Notes under the pieces: generated by a model | Told to the model about the DNA's origin: nothing | The model's input: the letters and a program-made list of their open reading frames with translations, nothing else | The model's database searches: none | Shown: one piece after another, positions 1-8,560 of the stretch | Layout of the letters: the number at the start of each line of letters is the position of its first letter | Numbering within the stretch: position 1 is the first letter of the stretch | NCBI RefSeq assembly: GCF_001984175.1 | Contig: NZ_MTQP01000069.1 | Span: 62,001-126,000, forward strand | DNA from: Saccharothrix sp. ALI-22-I | GTDB taxonomy: Bacteria; Actinomycetota; Actinomycetes; Mycobacteriales; Pseudonocardiaceae | DNA: 64,000 bases | Direction: 5' to 3' | Translations under genes and position numbers: made by a program

Positions 1-230
1 CGGCCCGGTCTTCGCCCACTGACCCGCGCCGAGTGAGGCGCGGACATTCCGTGTCGCGCGGCGAGGTCAAGCCGGGCGACATGATCATCTACTACTCCGA
101 CCAGCACCACGTGGCCATGGCCGTCGACAGTGTGCGCGCCGTGCACGCGTCCACCGAGGGCGTGCCGGTGAGGATCGCGGACATCGACTCGATCGGGCCG
201 ATCAGCGTCATCCGGCGCATCGAGGGTTGA
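1..230 (+). CDS. NlpC/P60 family peptidoglycan hydrolase, C-terminal fragment
   Basis: The reading frame is open from the left edge (first full codon at base 3) to a TGA at 228-230, so only the C-terminus is present. The peptide contains SVSRGEVKPGDMIIYYS, then a His-Val pair and VHAS, which match the end of NlpC/P60 domains (R-x-x-x-LxPGDLxxxxS...HVxIYVG...VHAS). The HV corresponds to the usual catalytic histidine region; the catalytic cysteine would lie upstream of the window. The family cleaves stem-peptide bonds in cell-wall peptidoglycan and is usually exported. An internal ATG at 33 is too late to be the real start. Confidence 0.72.
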   Translation, partial: ARSSPTDPRRVRRGHSVSRGEVKPGDMIIYYSDQHHVAMAVDSVRAVHASTEGVPVRIADIDSIGPISVIRRIEG

Positions 231-357
231 GCCCGCTCGGGCGCGACCACCCGTTCGACTGCCGAGCCTCGCCTGCGCCAGTGTCCGAAGTGGACAGCAC
301 ACCGGCCGCGCGTGCGGTGCCCCACCAGTCACCGGGGCACCGCACGGGGGTCGTCGG

Positions 358-1608
358 TCAGGAAATACCGCCGTTGCAACCGGAATCCTGGACGCCGCCC
401 TGAATCCAGGGCAGGTTCACCTTCCGGAAGGCGATCGAGCGGTGTGACGTCGAGCTCGACGACGTGTTCTCGTTCACCTCGATCAACGCGCCGACGTGGA
501 AGTCGGCGGTCTTGGTGATGCTGGAGTAGCCGCCCTCCCGGTAGCTGCCGCCCTCACCCGGCAGCGGCGCGTCCGAGAACGGACGGCTGTAGCTCCAGGT
601 CCGTCCTTCGTCCTCGCTCATCCGGATGCGCATCTTGGTGCGGGTCTCGGTGCTGGCCGAGTTCACGAACGCCAGCCGGGCCGGCGCGTCGGCGTTGTAG
701 CGCATGGTCGAGCCCTCGTTCACCGGGTCGAGCAGGCAACTGGCCGCGGCGAACGGCCGGAAGCCCGATTCGATGGTGCCGCGGGTGACCCAACGCCGTT
801 CCTGGATCGCCGCGGTCGTGGACGTCGGCCGGTCGTTGCGGTACAGCTCGCCGTTCGACAACTCCAGCACGGTGGACTCGCCGGTCTGCTCCATCGCGGC
901 GCCCGTCGTGGTCTCCAGCACCGCCGACTTCCACGTCACGCCGTGGTCGTCGCTGTAGATGTTGCGGTGCTGGGCGGGGATGACCAGGCGGCCCGCGTTC
1001 TTGTAGGTGGTCTGGATGCCGACCCCCGGTCCGATCGCGTCCCAGTTCCAGCTCCGGCCGTTGGCCGACGTCCTGGGCTTCAGGGTCTCGGACATGTTCA
1101 CCGGAGACGCCCAGGTGTTGCCGTTGTCGGTGCTGGAGGTGAGCCACACCTGCCGGTCGTCCCAGGAGTCGACCGGCGAGTGGCCTTCGGGCTGGTAGTT
1201 GAGGAACAGCCAGATCTTGTTGTTGGAGCGGTCCACGACGGCGGTCGGGTTGCCCCACGTGCCCTGCCCGGCGCCGACCACCTCGGACAGCCTCGACCAG
1301 GTGGCGCCGTTGTCGTCGGAGACCTTGTAGACCAGGTTGATGTTGCCGAAGTCGGCGTTGTTCGCGGCACGCCCCTCGGCGAAGGCGATGAGCCGGTTGG
1401 TGTTCGTGCGGATCAACGACGGGATGCGGAAGGAGTGGTACCTGATCCCGTTGAGCAGGTCGTCGCCCCCGCCATCAAAGATGATCTTTTCCGAGTGCGA
1501 CTGCGCCGCCGCCTCGACCTGCCCCGCCGACACCGGTACCGCAGATACCGGTACCGCGGTGGCGGCCAGCAGGGCGACGACCACGCCGCAAATCCGTAAC
1601 AGCGACAT
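358..1608 (-). CDS. secreted sialidase (exo-alpha-sialidase, BNR/Asp-box family, GH33 type)
   Basis: The product is about 416 residues with an N-terminal signal peptide (hydrophobic run LLRICGVVVALLAATAVPVSA). The frame stays open further upstream, but the ATG at 1608 has the signal peptide and a GGGAG ribosome site, so I start there. It shows the sialidase FRIP motif (YHSFRIPSL, about residue 55) and four Asp boxes S/T-x-D-x-G-x-T-W (SDDNGATW, STDNGNTW, SDDHGVTW, SEDEGRTW), the signature of the six-bladed sialidase propeller. Expected reaction: hydrolysis of terminal sialic acids from glycoconjugates outside the cell. It stands alone, with no sialic acid uptake or catabolic genes beside it, so a scavenging or host/fungal glycan role is possible. 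Function is confident, natural substrate is not. Confidence 0.92.
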   Translation of the reverse strand: MSLLRICGVVVALLAATAVPVSAVPVSAGQVEAAAQSHSEKIIFDGGGDDLLNGIRYHSFRIPSLIRTNTNRLIAFAEGRAANNADFGNINLVYKVSDDNGATWSRLSEVVGAGQGTWGNPTAVVDRSNNKIWLFLNYQPEGHSPVDSWDDRQVWLTSSTDNGNTWASPVNMSETLKPRTSANGRSWNWDAIGPGVGIQTTYKNAGRLVIPAQHRNIYSDDHGVTWKSAVLETTTGAAMEQTGESTVLELSNGELYRNDRPTSTTAAIQERRWVTRGTIESGFRPFAAASCLLDPVNEGSTMRYNADAPARLAFVNSASTETRTKMRIRMSEDEGRTWSYSRPFSDAPLPGEGGSYREGGYSSITKTADFHVGALIEVNENTSSSSTSHRSIAFRKVNLPWIQGGVQDSGCNGGIS

Positions 1609-1703
1609 CCGCGCTCTCCCAAGTTGCGCTCGGACGAAACTTGCAACCCAAGATATCCAAGATCTCGAAAATTTGTAACCGCCCGCCGACTCGGGCAGGG
1701 CCC

Positions 1704-2387
1704 TCACTGGGCCGCCACACCACCGGCGGAAGCCACGGCGGGACCGGCGGAGGTGCGGGCTCGCCTGGTCGGCCGCCTGCGGATGATCCATTCCGCGACG
1801 GCGACGTTGATCACCCAGCCCGCGCCCAGGAGCAGTGTCCTGGTCACCCCGTCGGCGTCGCCGACGAGCAGTATCCAGAACAAGGTGACCACCGCCTGAG
1901 TGCCCGCGCCTTGGGCGATCGCGTAACCGCGGATCATCCACGCGCGGTGCCGGGCGACGTTCCGCCGCCGGATCGCGGCGACGCCGAGGACGAACGACAG
2001 GACCATGGCCGAGCCGAACACCAGTCGGAACGCGGCGAGGAGATCGCCGTCGCCCTCCGGGCGGGCGTAGAACAGGGTCATCCACAGACCCGAAAGCCCC
2101 ATGGCGAGCCCACACGGGACCAGGAACCGGCCGAGGGCACGGTGTCTGCCCGGCCGTCGCCGGCGGAACCGGGGGGCGAACTGGAACGCACCCAGGAGGC
2201 AGTACAGGACGGCGCTGAAAATGTGCACCACCACCGGCAGGGGCGCGGCGAAGAACCGCGCGTTCTCCGGGGTGACCTCCCCGCCGGCCAGGTCAGCCAG
2301 GCGGAAGACGCCGCCGGCCATCGGCACGATGGTGAGCATGATCAGCCCGGTGGGTATCAGCCACTCTGCTCTGGTGGAGGAGGTCAC
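1704..2387 (-). CDS. DUF2306-family multi-pass membrane protein
   Basis: A protein of about 227 residues with roughly six or seven hydrophobic segments: WLIPTGLIMLTIVPMAGGVF near the N-terminus, then VVVHIFSAVLYCLLGAFQF, a segment after the RRRPGRHRALGR loop, MVLSFVLGVAAI, VVTLFWILLVG and a final GAGWVINVAVAEWII. The histidine in PVVVHIF and the RH-x-x-LGR loop are typical of DUF2306 proteins, whose function is unknown. The GTG at 2387 has GAAGG nine bases upstream; the frame continues to an ATG at 2495 but that extra N-terminus is polar and unlike the family. It may be co-transcribed with the downstream sialidase, but the 95-base gap leaves this open. Confidence 0.75.
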   Translation of the reverse strand: MTSSTRAEWLIPTGLIMLTIVPMAGGVFRLADLAGGEVTPENARFFAAPLPVVVHIFSAVLYCLLGAFQFAPRFRRRRPGRHRALGRFLVPCGLAMGLSGLWMTLFYARPEGDGDLLAAFRLVFGSAMVLSFVLGVAAIRRRNVARHRAWMIRGYAIAQGAGTQAVVTLFWILLVGDADGVTRTLLLGAGWVINVAVAEWIIRRRPTRRARTSAGPAVASAGGVAAQ

Positions 2388-2539
2388 GGTGAAGGCCCTT
2401 CGTTCTGGTCGTCCCTCGGCGGGCGACCGGTGCCACGTCGTCGGATTCGGCGTCGTCGTGGTCCGATTCTGGCGACCGGGGTGGTCGCAGATCATCGGAA
2501 GAAGGGCCTGAGCCGAGCCGTCCTATAAGCGGGGACGGC

Positions 2540-3205
2540 CTAGTACTTTCGGCTGCGGACGCGGTGGGTCTCGTAGGCCCACATGGCGATCTCGACGCGG
2601 TTTCGGGCGCCGAGCTTGGCCATCAGGCTGGCGATGTGCGTTTTGACGGTGCTCAGGGTGATGTGCAGCTCGTCGGCGATCTCGCTGTTGGTGCGTCCCC
2701 GTGCCACCGTGACCAGGACCTGCTCCTCGCGGTCCGTGAGCGGTTCGATCGGTTGCACCGGTGGTGCGGCGGGACCGGCGGCGGCGAAGGTCCTGAGCAG
2801 TCGTGCGGTGATGCTGGGGGCGATGAGCGCGTCGCCGTTCGCGGCGGCGTGGACGGCTTGGGCGAGCAGGGCAGGGCCCGCGTCCTTGAGCAGGAAGCCC
2901 AGAGCTCCGGCCCGCAGGGCTGCGTAGACGTACTCGTCGAGGTCGAACGTGGTGATGACGACGACGGCGAGGGGGTCCTCGACCGCCGGCCCGGCGAGGA
3001 GACGCGTGGCCTCGATGCCGTCGACGCCGGGCATGCGGATGTCGAACAGGCACACGTCGGGGCGCAGGCGTTGGGCGAGTTCCACGGCGCGCCGACCGTC
3101 GGCGGCCTGGCCGACGACCTCGATGTCCGGTTGGGCGTCGAGGATCATCGTGAGCCCGGTGCGGACGATCTCCTGGTCGTCGGCGACGACCACCCGGATG
3201 CTCAT
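2540..3205 (-). CDS. NarL/LuxR-family response regulator
   Basis: This is a 221-residue two-component response regulator. The N-terminal receiver domain (1-120) has the acidic pair ADD at 8-10, the phospho-acceptor aspartate in CLFDIRMPG (about residue 54), the conserved Thr in VITTFD and Lys in LLKDAG. The C-terminal LuxR-type helix-turn-helix starts near 150 (LTDREEQVLVTVARGRTN) and contains the recognition segment STVKTHIASLMAKLG. The start ATG overlaps the end of the histidine kinase gene by four bases (ATGA), so both are translated together. The genes it controls cannot be told from the sequence; the DUF2306 gene just downstream is one candidate. Confidence 0.93.
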   Translation of the reverse strand: MSIRVVVADDQEIVRTGLTMILDAQPDIEVVGQAADGRRAVELAQRLRPDVCLFDIRMPGVDGIEATRLLAGPAVEDPLAVVVITTFDLDEYVYAALRAGALGFLLKDAGPALLAQAVHAAANGDALIAPSITARLLRTFAAAGPAAPPVQPIEPLTDREEQVLVTVARGRTNSEIADELHITLSTVKTHIASLMAKLGARNRVEIAMWAYETHRVRSRKY

Positions 3206-4341
3206 GCGGGTGACCCGGTCCGGGGCAGTGTGGCGGTCACGATCCAGCCTCGTTCCGGGTCAGGGCCTGCTTCACATGTGCCGCCGAGCAGGTCGACGCG
3301 TTCGAACATGCCGATGAGCCCGTATCCGGGAGCGGCGGTCAGGCGCAGACCGCCGGTGTCACCGTCGTCGCTCACGCGCAGGTGCACCGACCTGTCGTCG
3401 GCGGCGACGTGGACCTCGATGCGGGTCGCGTGCCGGGCGTGCCGTCGCGCGTTGGTGACCGACTCCTGGGCGAGGCGGTAGATCGCGGTGTCGACCGACG
3501 GGTGGAGGTCGTCGATGTCGCCGGAGATGCCCACCTCGACCGACGGGCCGGTGCGGCCTCGGCTCACGAGCTGCTCCAGATCGGCGATGCGCGGGCTGGG
3601 CGCCAGGTCCACGGGCTCGTTCCGGCGCAGGACGCGCACCATGGCGCGCATCTCGACCAGAGCGCGCGAGGCCTCGGCCTCGATCACCCGGAGGGCGTCG
3701 GCGGCGGCGGTCGGCTGCGACACCGCTGTCGCCAGACCCGCCTGGGCGCGGATCGCGATCGCGGAGACGTGATGGGCGACGGTGTCGTGCAGATCCCGGG
3801 CCAGGCGTTCCCGTTCGACCAGCTTGACCTGGTCGAGCTCACGCGTCCGCATCCCGGCCCGGTAGCGCAACGCCGCGCCGAGGGCGATGGCCGAGAACAA
3901 CACGGCGAGCCCGCCGATCACGTCGGCGAGGCCGGTGGGGCGGAGGACCATCGAGAGGCAGGCGCTGCCGAGCACGATCGCCAGACCGATCACGACCTCG
4001 CGCCCGGAACCCCACCTGACCAGCGCGTACACCAGGATCAGGTGGTACACCATGGTGTAAGGCTCGGTGTGGTCCCCGCCCGTCAGCAGCGTGAGCGCAC
4101 CCCCCGTCCCGAAGGCGATGACGACCATCGGCAACGGTCTGGTGCGCCGCCACAGCAACGTGGGCACCAGCCCGATGACGGCGATCAGCGAGAGGTTCAG
4201 CCACGGGAGATCCGGCCGGAGGGCTCCTTCGAGCACCGCCGTCGGCACGAGCAACCCCACGAGCACCCAGTCCCGCCACACCCGCGCCGGCGGGTGGTGG
4301 GGACGGGGCTCATCCCACGTGGAGCGGAGAAGATCCTGCAC
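3202..4341 (-). CDS. NarL-family sensor histidine kinase
   Basis: A 379-residue membrane kinase. About five or six hydrophobic segments occupy residues 25-160 (WVLVGLLVPTAVL, LSLIAVIGLVPTLLW, MVVIAFGTGG, VVIGLAIVLGSACLSMVL, GGLAVLFSAIALGAAL). The HisKA_3 dimerisation box ERERLARDLHDTVAHHVSA carries the phospho-accepting histidine near residue 185. The ATPase domain follows, with the N box in AQESVTNARRHA and the G box around VSDDGDTGG and PGYGLIGMFER. There is no large sensory domain, so the signal is probably sensed in or near the membrane. Translation starts at a GTG, and the gene overlaps the response regulator by four bases. Confidence 0.92.
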   Translation of the reverse strand: MQDLLRSTWDEPRPHHPPARVWRDWVLVGLLVPTAVLEGALRPDLPWLNLSLIAVIGLVPTLLWRRTRPLPMVVIAFGTGGALTLLTGGDHTEPYTMVYHLILVYALVRWGSGREVVIGLAIVLGSACLSMVLRPTGLADVIGGLAVLFSAIALGAALRYRAGMRTRELDQVKLVERERLARDLHDTVAHHVSAIAIRAQAGLATAVSQPTAAADALRVIEAEASRALVEMRAMVRVLRRNEPVDLAPSPRIADLEQLVSRGRTGPSVEVGISGDIDDLHPSVDTAIYRLAQESVTNARRHARHATRIEVHVAADDRSVHLRVSDDGDTGGLRLTAAPGYGLIGMFERVDLLGGTCEAGPDPERGWIVTATLPRTGSPA

Positions 4342-4420
4342 CCGGTGATGGTACGAGAGTCCGCCCCGCTCCAGATCGGCCTGAAGTACGAGGTGACGGC
4401 GCCGGAAGTCCGACGCGCGG

Positions 4421-5797
4421 CTAACGGGTGCAGGTCAGCGTGCCGAACCCCAGTTGGTCGAAACCGCCGCTGTTGGGCCCGTAGTCGCCGCCGCCCCCTT
4501 CCGCCCGGTGTTGGGCCGCCATCGCGCTGATGTTCGGCGCGGAGAGTTCTTTCCGGACGACGTAGTGGTTGTGGATCATCTCCCAGATGGGGCGGACGTT
4601 CCCGCGACCGGCCGGCGAGGCGGCGGTGAACGTCTCCGATCCGGACCAGCTGTTCGGGTTGCCTTTCTTCCAGGTGAACGCGGTGTACGGCACGTCCTGG
4701 CCGAGGTTGTACTTCGCCGCGTATTCGGCACCGGCCAGGAAACGGTTGTCGTCGTACCCGTACATGTCATAACCCTGGTTGTGGGCCATTTCGCAGAATG
4801 CCGCGGTCAGTCCGATGCCCAGGGTGGCGTGGCCTTGGTCGCGCCCCGATTCGACCCATTGACCGAGACCGCCGGGGTGCAGCACCGGGACGGCGTTGCG
4901 GATCGATCCCATGCCCGCGCCGGACTGGAAGTAGTCGATCGCCTGGCCGACCTTCCCGCGGTCGTCGCACAGGACGCCGATGGCCAGCACCGAGGCGTAG
5001 GTGAGCTGGTCCCAGGACGCCCAGTAGTTCGTGATGTACGCGCCGTTGTGTTCGAGCAGGAACCGGTTGTTGAGCGGGTAGAAGACCGACAGCATCATGT
5101 TCTGGAATCGGGCCAGCTCGAATCCCGGGTAATCGCGCATGAGCTCGGCGGCGTTGGCGAACTGGTAACCGTAGACACCGGCGGCGATGTATCTGTCCGC
5201 GGTGCCCTCGACCGCCCGGAGCGTTCCCGACCAGGCGTTGAGGATGTCGCGGGCGGTGTCGCCGTGTCGGGTGTCGCCGGTGATCCGCCAGCGCAGGGCG
5301 TTCTGGTAGGCGGCGTGGATGTCGTTGTACAGCTTCGCGTAGTTCTCGGGGCTACCGGTGCCGCGGTAGACCGTTGCCTGCGCACTGGGCTGCCACGTGT
5401 TCCGGGAGTGCGGGTTGGCCGTGAGCCGGTCCCAGCCGGCCGCCCACGGTTGCGCGCCGGCGGCCACCTTGGCCGCCATCCGGTCCAGGTCCGCCTGCGT
5501 GTGCAGCAGACCGGGGTGCACGAGGCCGGTGGGCCCGGTGGTCGTCGTCCCTGCCGCGGTGGTCGTTGCGGTGGTCGTCGGGGGCGTGCTGGGTGCGGTC
5601 GCCGCGGAGCCGGTCAGCTCGACGCCACTCGTCCGGCCCGCGGTGGTCGTTCCGGTCGACCGGACCCCGGCCGGCGCTCCACCTACCGCCGTCCCGCACC
5701 CCACGCCGACCAGGCCCGCCGCGCCGACGGCGACTGCGGCCTTCAGCAACCGGCGGCGGCCGATCAGAGCGGCGTCCGGTGACACTCCGTGCTCCAT
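4421..5797 (-). CDS. Tat-exported alginate-lyase-family (PL5/PL38-like) protein
   Basis: A 458-residue exported protein. Residues 14-35 form a twin-arginine signal (GRRRLLKAAVAVGAAGLVG) ending near a cysteine, so a Tat lipoprotein is possible, though the lipobox is poor. A Thr/Ala-rich linker spans about 45-90. The rest is an all-helical domain of the alginate lyase superfamily, starting VHPGLLHTQADLDRM and ending GGGGDYGPNSGGFDQLGFGTL. Conserved blocks that look active-site-like are ITNYWASWD, GYQFANAAE and ESGRDQGHATLG. A paralogue at 35234-36451 has the same blocks, without the linker. The superfamily cleaves uronic-acid polysaccharides by beta-elimination; which polymer is unknown. The ATG has an AGAGG ribosome site seven bases upstream. 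Confidence 0.83.
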   Translation of the reverse strand: MEHGVSPDAALIGRRRLLKAAVAVGAAGLVGVGCGTAVGGAPAGVRSTGTTTAGRTSGVELTGSAATAPSTPPTTTATTTAAGTTTTGPTGLVHPGLLHTQADLDRMAAKVAAGAQPWAAGWDRLTANPHSRNTWQPSAQATVYRGTGSPENYAKLYNDIHAAYQNALRWRITGDTRHGDTARDILNAWSGTLRAVEGTADRYIAAGVYGYQFANAAELMRDYPGFELARFQNMMLSVFYPLNNRFLLEHNGAYITNYWASWDQLTYASVLAIGVLCDDRGKVGQAIDYFQSGAGMGSIRNAVPVLHPGGLGQWVESGRDQGHATLGIGLTAAFCEMAHNQGYDMYGYDDNRFLAGAEYAAKYNLGQDVPYTAFTWKKGNPNSWSGSETFTAASPAGRGNVRPIWEMIHNHYVVRKELSAPNISAMAAQHRAEGGGGDYGPNSGGFDQLGFGTLTCTR

Positions 5798-5941
5798 CAG
5801 AGACCTCTCCTCGATCGTCGGCCGCCCCGGGACGGACGTGACTCACGATCAGGAGACGGAGTGGCCGGCCGCGGATAACGGCTTTTCGGCGTTTCCCAGC
5901 AGGTGCTCCAGCGGCGAGAAGCGGTGACCGGGCTCCCGCAC

Positions 5942-5967
5942 GGGTAGTGGTTTCGGGTAGTGGTTTC
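5942..5967. repeat. 13-bp tandem direct repeat
   Basis: GGGTAGTGGTTTC occurs twice in immediate succession in the non-coding stretch upstream of the alginate-lyase-family gene. No function is evident; it could be replication slippage or a doubled protein-binding site. The whole 5798-6453 interval has no intact gene, only this repeat, a gene relic, a terminator-like hairpin and another repeat. Confidence 0.8.
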
Positions 5968-6043
5968 GGCGTCCGCCTCGTACGGTGTCCCGGCACGCGG
6001 CGAGAGAGGAGCGCGACGTGGCGATCGTGTCGCCTGGTTTCCA

Positions 6044-6220
6044 CGCCCGACGGCCGGCAGCCTGGTCCCGTTCCGCTTGGTGTACTCCGTGCGCGACCCC
6101 GACCAGCGCTATTACGCAGGCGAGCTGACCAGCCCCGAACCGGGCGTGGACATCACCTACGTCTACACCCGGGCCACACCGGAGTCGTGGCCGACCGCAC
6201 CACACCGGATGTGGCAGGGT
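6044..6220 (+). pseudogene. relic of a ferredoxin-NADP reductase-type oxidoreductase
   Basis: An isolated stretch of about 55 codons reads VPFRLVYSVRDPDQRYYAGEL and then GVDITYVYTRATPESWP. This resembles the NAD(P)H-binding part of FNR-family oxidoreductases (xRLLYSVRSPxDVIYxxEL...VTxVYTRxxPxxW). The surrounding frame, from 5960 to 6538, is otherwise Arg/Ser-rich and unlike any protein, and both the FAD domain and the C-terminus are missing. I read it as a small leftover of a deleted gene. The resemblance is from memory of the family and would need a database search. Confidence 0.55.
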
Positions 6221-6254
6221 AAAAGCAGGGGGTCCCCTTGGCGAGGACCCCTGC
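6221..6254 (-). terminator. Rho-independent terminator of the SGNH hydrolase/deacetylase operon
   Basis: Read on the minus strand, arms at 6254-6245 and 6235-6225 pair over ten base pairs with one bulged base and a nine-base loop, and are followed directly by four T residues (6224-6221). It lies about 200 bases beyond the stop of the minus-strand SGNH hydrolase gene. Confidence 0.6.
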
Positions 6255-6320
6255 GAAGCACTGGTTCCGACCGGTCAGCGGCGGCACGACGTGAACGCGG
6301 GCGGTGTCGGGCGGGCACTC

Positions 6321-6390
6321 ATCGGGTACGGGCTTCCGGGCGGCTGTCGCTGCACGCATCGCGTACGGGCTTCCGGAGCGACTCTCGCTG
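6321..6390. repeat. two imperfect direct repeats, about 32 bp, period 37
   Basis: Copies at 6321-6352 and 6358-6390 share the core GTACGGGCTTCCGG followed by a similar CGGCTGTCGCTG/GCGACTCTCGCTG segment. They lie in the spacer downstream of the SGNH hydrolase gene. No role is apparent. Confidence 0.65.
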
Positions 6391-6453
6391 GGGCAGAACG
6401 GTCCCCGGTGGGGTGCGGGGCCGCCAGGTGCGGTGGGCGGCCCCGCACGTGGG

Positions 6454-7704
6454 TCACCGGAACAGGCGCAGGGGCACGGCGGCGGCCATGACGGCCATGC
6501 CGGCGTCGTTCGGGTGGAGGTGGTCGCCGCTGTCGTAGGCGGGCAGCAGGCGGTCGGGCTGGTCGGGGTCTCGGGTGGCGCGGTCGAAGTCGATGACGGC
6601 GTCGTGCTCGCCGCTGGTGCGAATCCAGCGGTTGATCTCTTGGCGTGCGGCTTCGTTCTCGGGGCTGTAGAAGCCGAATGTGTCGTCGCGGAACGGGGTG
6701 ATGGTGCCGCCGTAGATGCGCAGGCCCTGTGCGCGGGCTCGGGCGATCAGCTGCCGGTGGGCGCCGATGATGTCCTGAGCGGTCACCTTCTCCGACTCCG
6801 GCGCACTGGTGCCGGGGTGCCCCAGGTCGTTGACGCCGAGCAACACCACGACGTGGCCGACACCCGGTTGGGCGAGGACGTCGCGGTCGAAGCGGCGCAG
6901 CGCGGCCTGTCCGAAGTACGCCGCGTACCCCTCCGCCGGGTGGCCTGCGGGCGGGTTGGGGTCGTGCAGCAGGCGGTTGCCGGCGATGCCCTCGTTGACC
7001 ACGCCCAGGTGCCGCAGGCGCGGGTCGTCCTGGAAGCGGCGGGCGAGCACATCGGGCCAGCGCCGGTTCGCGCCGCGCGTGGTCTCCGCGCCGTCGGTGA
7101 TGGAGTCGCCGAACGCCACCACGGTCGCCCCGCGCTTGCCGGTGACGCTGACGCCGGTGAGGAAGTGCCACTTGCCCAGCACGGCGGTCGGGGTGATGTC
7201 GGTCTGCCCGGTGACGTTGCCCGCCGCGAGGTACCCGTCCTGGAACGGGAAGGCGTGCACGGTGGTCGCGGGCGTGCGCCGCGGCAGGTGGATGCTGATG
7301 ACGAGGTCGGAGTCGGCGGCCACGGGCAGCGCCACGGGGTCGCTGAGCAGAGGTGTGCCGGGCGGCAGGGTGGCGGACGTGCGCCCGCCGAACGTGAGCC
7401 GCCGGTCGGTGCCGCGTTCGACCGCCGCACCGGTGCCCGCCCGGCGTGCGACGTGGGCCTCCCCCACGACCAGCGGCTGTGTGCCGAACTCGTTGGACAG
7501 CCGCACCCGGACCGTGCTGCCGCCGACGCTCAGGTGCACGATCTGGCGCAGGGTCTGGTTCTCGAACGTCGTGGTGTCCGACGCGGGCACGGTGGTGGGC
7601 GATGTCGCCCACGCCCCGATCCAGGTCACGCGGGGTGACGCGGAGGCCGCGGTCGGGAGCAGGAGCAGCAGGGCGGCTAACACCGCCGTCATCGAGCGCT
7701 TCAC
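6454..7704 (-). CDS. secreted SGNH/GDSL hydrolase
   Basis: A product of about 416 residues with a signal peptide (SMTAVLAALLLLLPTAASAS). A beta-rich N-terminal part (about 30-190) precedes the SGNH domain. The nucleophile serine lies in VVAFGDSITDG (about 205), the oxyanion Gly and Asn in NEGIAGNRLLHD and LGVNDLGHPG, and the Asp-His pair in SGDHLHPNDAG near the C-terminus. The family hydrolyses esters; secreted actinobacterial members act on lipids or acetylated polysaccharides. The start is GTG at 7704, with GAGGAG seven bases upstream. The open frame that continues far upstream is a shadow of the deacetylase gene. Only 11 bases separate it from the upstream polysaccharide deacetylase, so the pair is probably one operon acting on acetylated glycans. 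Confidence 0.9.
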   Translation of the reverse strand: MKRSMTAVLAALLLLLPTAASASPRVTWIGAWATSPTTVPASDTTTFENQTLRQIVHLSVGGSTVRVRLSNEFGTQPLVVGEAHVARRAGTGAAVERGTDRRLTFGGRTSATLPPGTPLLSDPVALPVAADSDLVISIHLPRRTPATTVHAFPFQDGYLAAGNVTGQTDITPTAVLGKWHFLTGVSVTGKRGATVVAFGDSITDGAETTRGANRRWPDVLARRFQDDPRLRHLGVVNEGIAGNRLLHDPNPPAGHPAEGYAAYFGQAALRRFDRDVLAQPGVGHVVVLLGVNDLGHPGTSAPESEKVTAQDIIGAHRQLIARARAQGLRIYGGTITPFRDDTFGFYSPENEAARQEINRWIRTSGEHDAVIDFDRATRDPDQPDRLLPAYDSGDHLHPNDAGMAVMAAAVPLRLFR

Positions 7705-7715
7705 CGAATAACTCC

Positions 7716-8384
7716 TCAGCCGCGTGCGGGAACGTCGAAGCGCCAGCCCTCGGCGCGCAGTTCGGGGATCAGCCGGGCCACCGCGTCCACGGTCTGACCG
7801 CGATCGGCCGGGCCGTCGTGCATCAGGACCACGGCGCCGTCGGTGAGCCCGTCCTTGACCCGCCGCACGAGCTCGTCGACGCCCGGCGGGTCCCAGTCGC
7901 CGATCACCAGCTTCCAGCCGAGCGACTTCATCCCCAGCTCGGCGGCGACCTGCGGGGTCTGCCCCCAACTGCCGTAGGGCGCGCGGAAGTAGCGGATCGG
8001 CGCGCCCGGCGCGGCGCGGCGGATGGCGGCGCTGGTCTGCCTCAGGTCGGCCTCGATCTGCTCGGGCGTCCAGGCGCCCATGTCGTCGTGGTGCATGCTG
8101 TGGTTGCACAGCAGGTGCCCACCGGCCACGATCTTGCGGACCAGCTGCGGGTTGGCCTCGACGTAGTCGCCCCACAGGCAGAACACCGCCTTGACGTGGT
8201 GCCTGCGCAGCACTTCGAGCAGGCGGGGCGTGTCGGCCGGGTTCGGGCCGTCGTCGAAGGTGAACGCGACGGTGCGCCCGCCGTGCCTGGTGGAGTCGAT
8301 GATCGTCGGCTCGGTCGCACCGGCCGGCGCGGCGGCCAGGCCGAGCACCAGACCGGTGGTCATGAGCACCGTTCTCCACCTCAT
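7716..8384 (-). CDS. secreted polysaccharide deacetylase (NodB homology, CE4)
   Basis: A 222-residue protein with an N-terminal signal (MRWRTVLMTTGLVLGLAAAPAGA). All five NodB motifs are visible: TFDDGPNP (catalytic base and metal Asp, near 43), NHSMHHDD (metal His pair), RAPYGSWG, the DWDPPG region and LMHDG near the C-terminus. CE4 enzymes remove N- or O-acetyl groups from chitin, peptidoglycan or xylan using a divalent metal. The ATG has a GGAGG site about ten bases upstream. It is the first gene of a two-gene operon with the SGNH hydrolase, also a potential esterase. Confidence 0.92.
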   Translation of the reverse strand: MRWRTVLMTTGLVLGLAAAPAGATEPTIIDSTRHGGRTVAFTFDDGPNPADTPRLLEVLRRHHVKAVFCLWGDYVEANPQLVRKIVAGGHLLCNHSMHHDDMGAWTPEQIEADLRQTSAAIRRAAPGAPIRYFRAPYGSWGQTPQVAAELGMKSLGWKLVIGDWDPPGVDELVRRVKDGLTDGAVVLMHDGPADRGQTVDAVARLIPELRAEGWRFDVPARG

Positions 8385-8560
8385 CGTGAAACCCCCTCCG
8401 TCGGACGAGCGCTGACCACTATCGGGTCGGGATCGACACGCCTACCAGACGTTTCGAGGATGTTTCGAATCTCAACTGGCCGGTGCCGAGCCCTGCGGTC
8501 CAGGCCGGTCGGGAGACCTGCTCGCGCTACGACCGGGACCGCTGGGGGATGATTCCCGCC

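Noticed and set aside
358-1608. Sialic acid catabolic locus around the sialidase
   Set aside because: No transporter, NanA, NanK or NanE-like genes are adjacent; the neighbours are unrelated.
7705-8379. N-terminal extension of the SGNH hydrolase frame
   Set aside because: The extension overlaps the deacetylase gene in another frame; the GTG at 7704 has a good ribosome site and begins the signal peptide.
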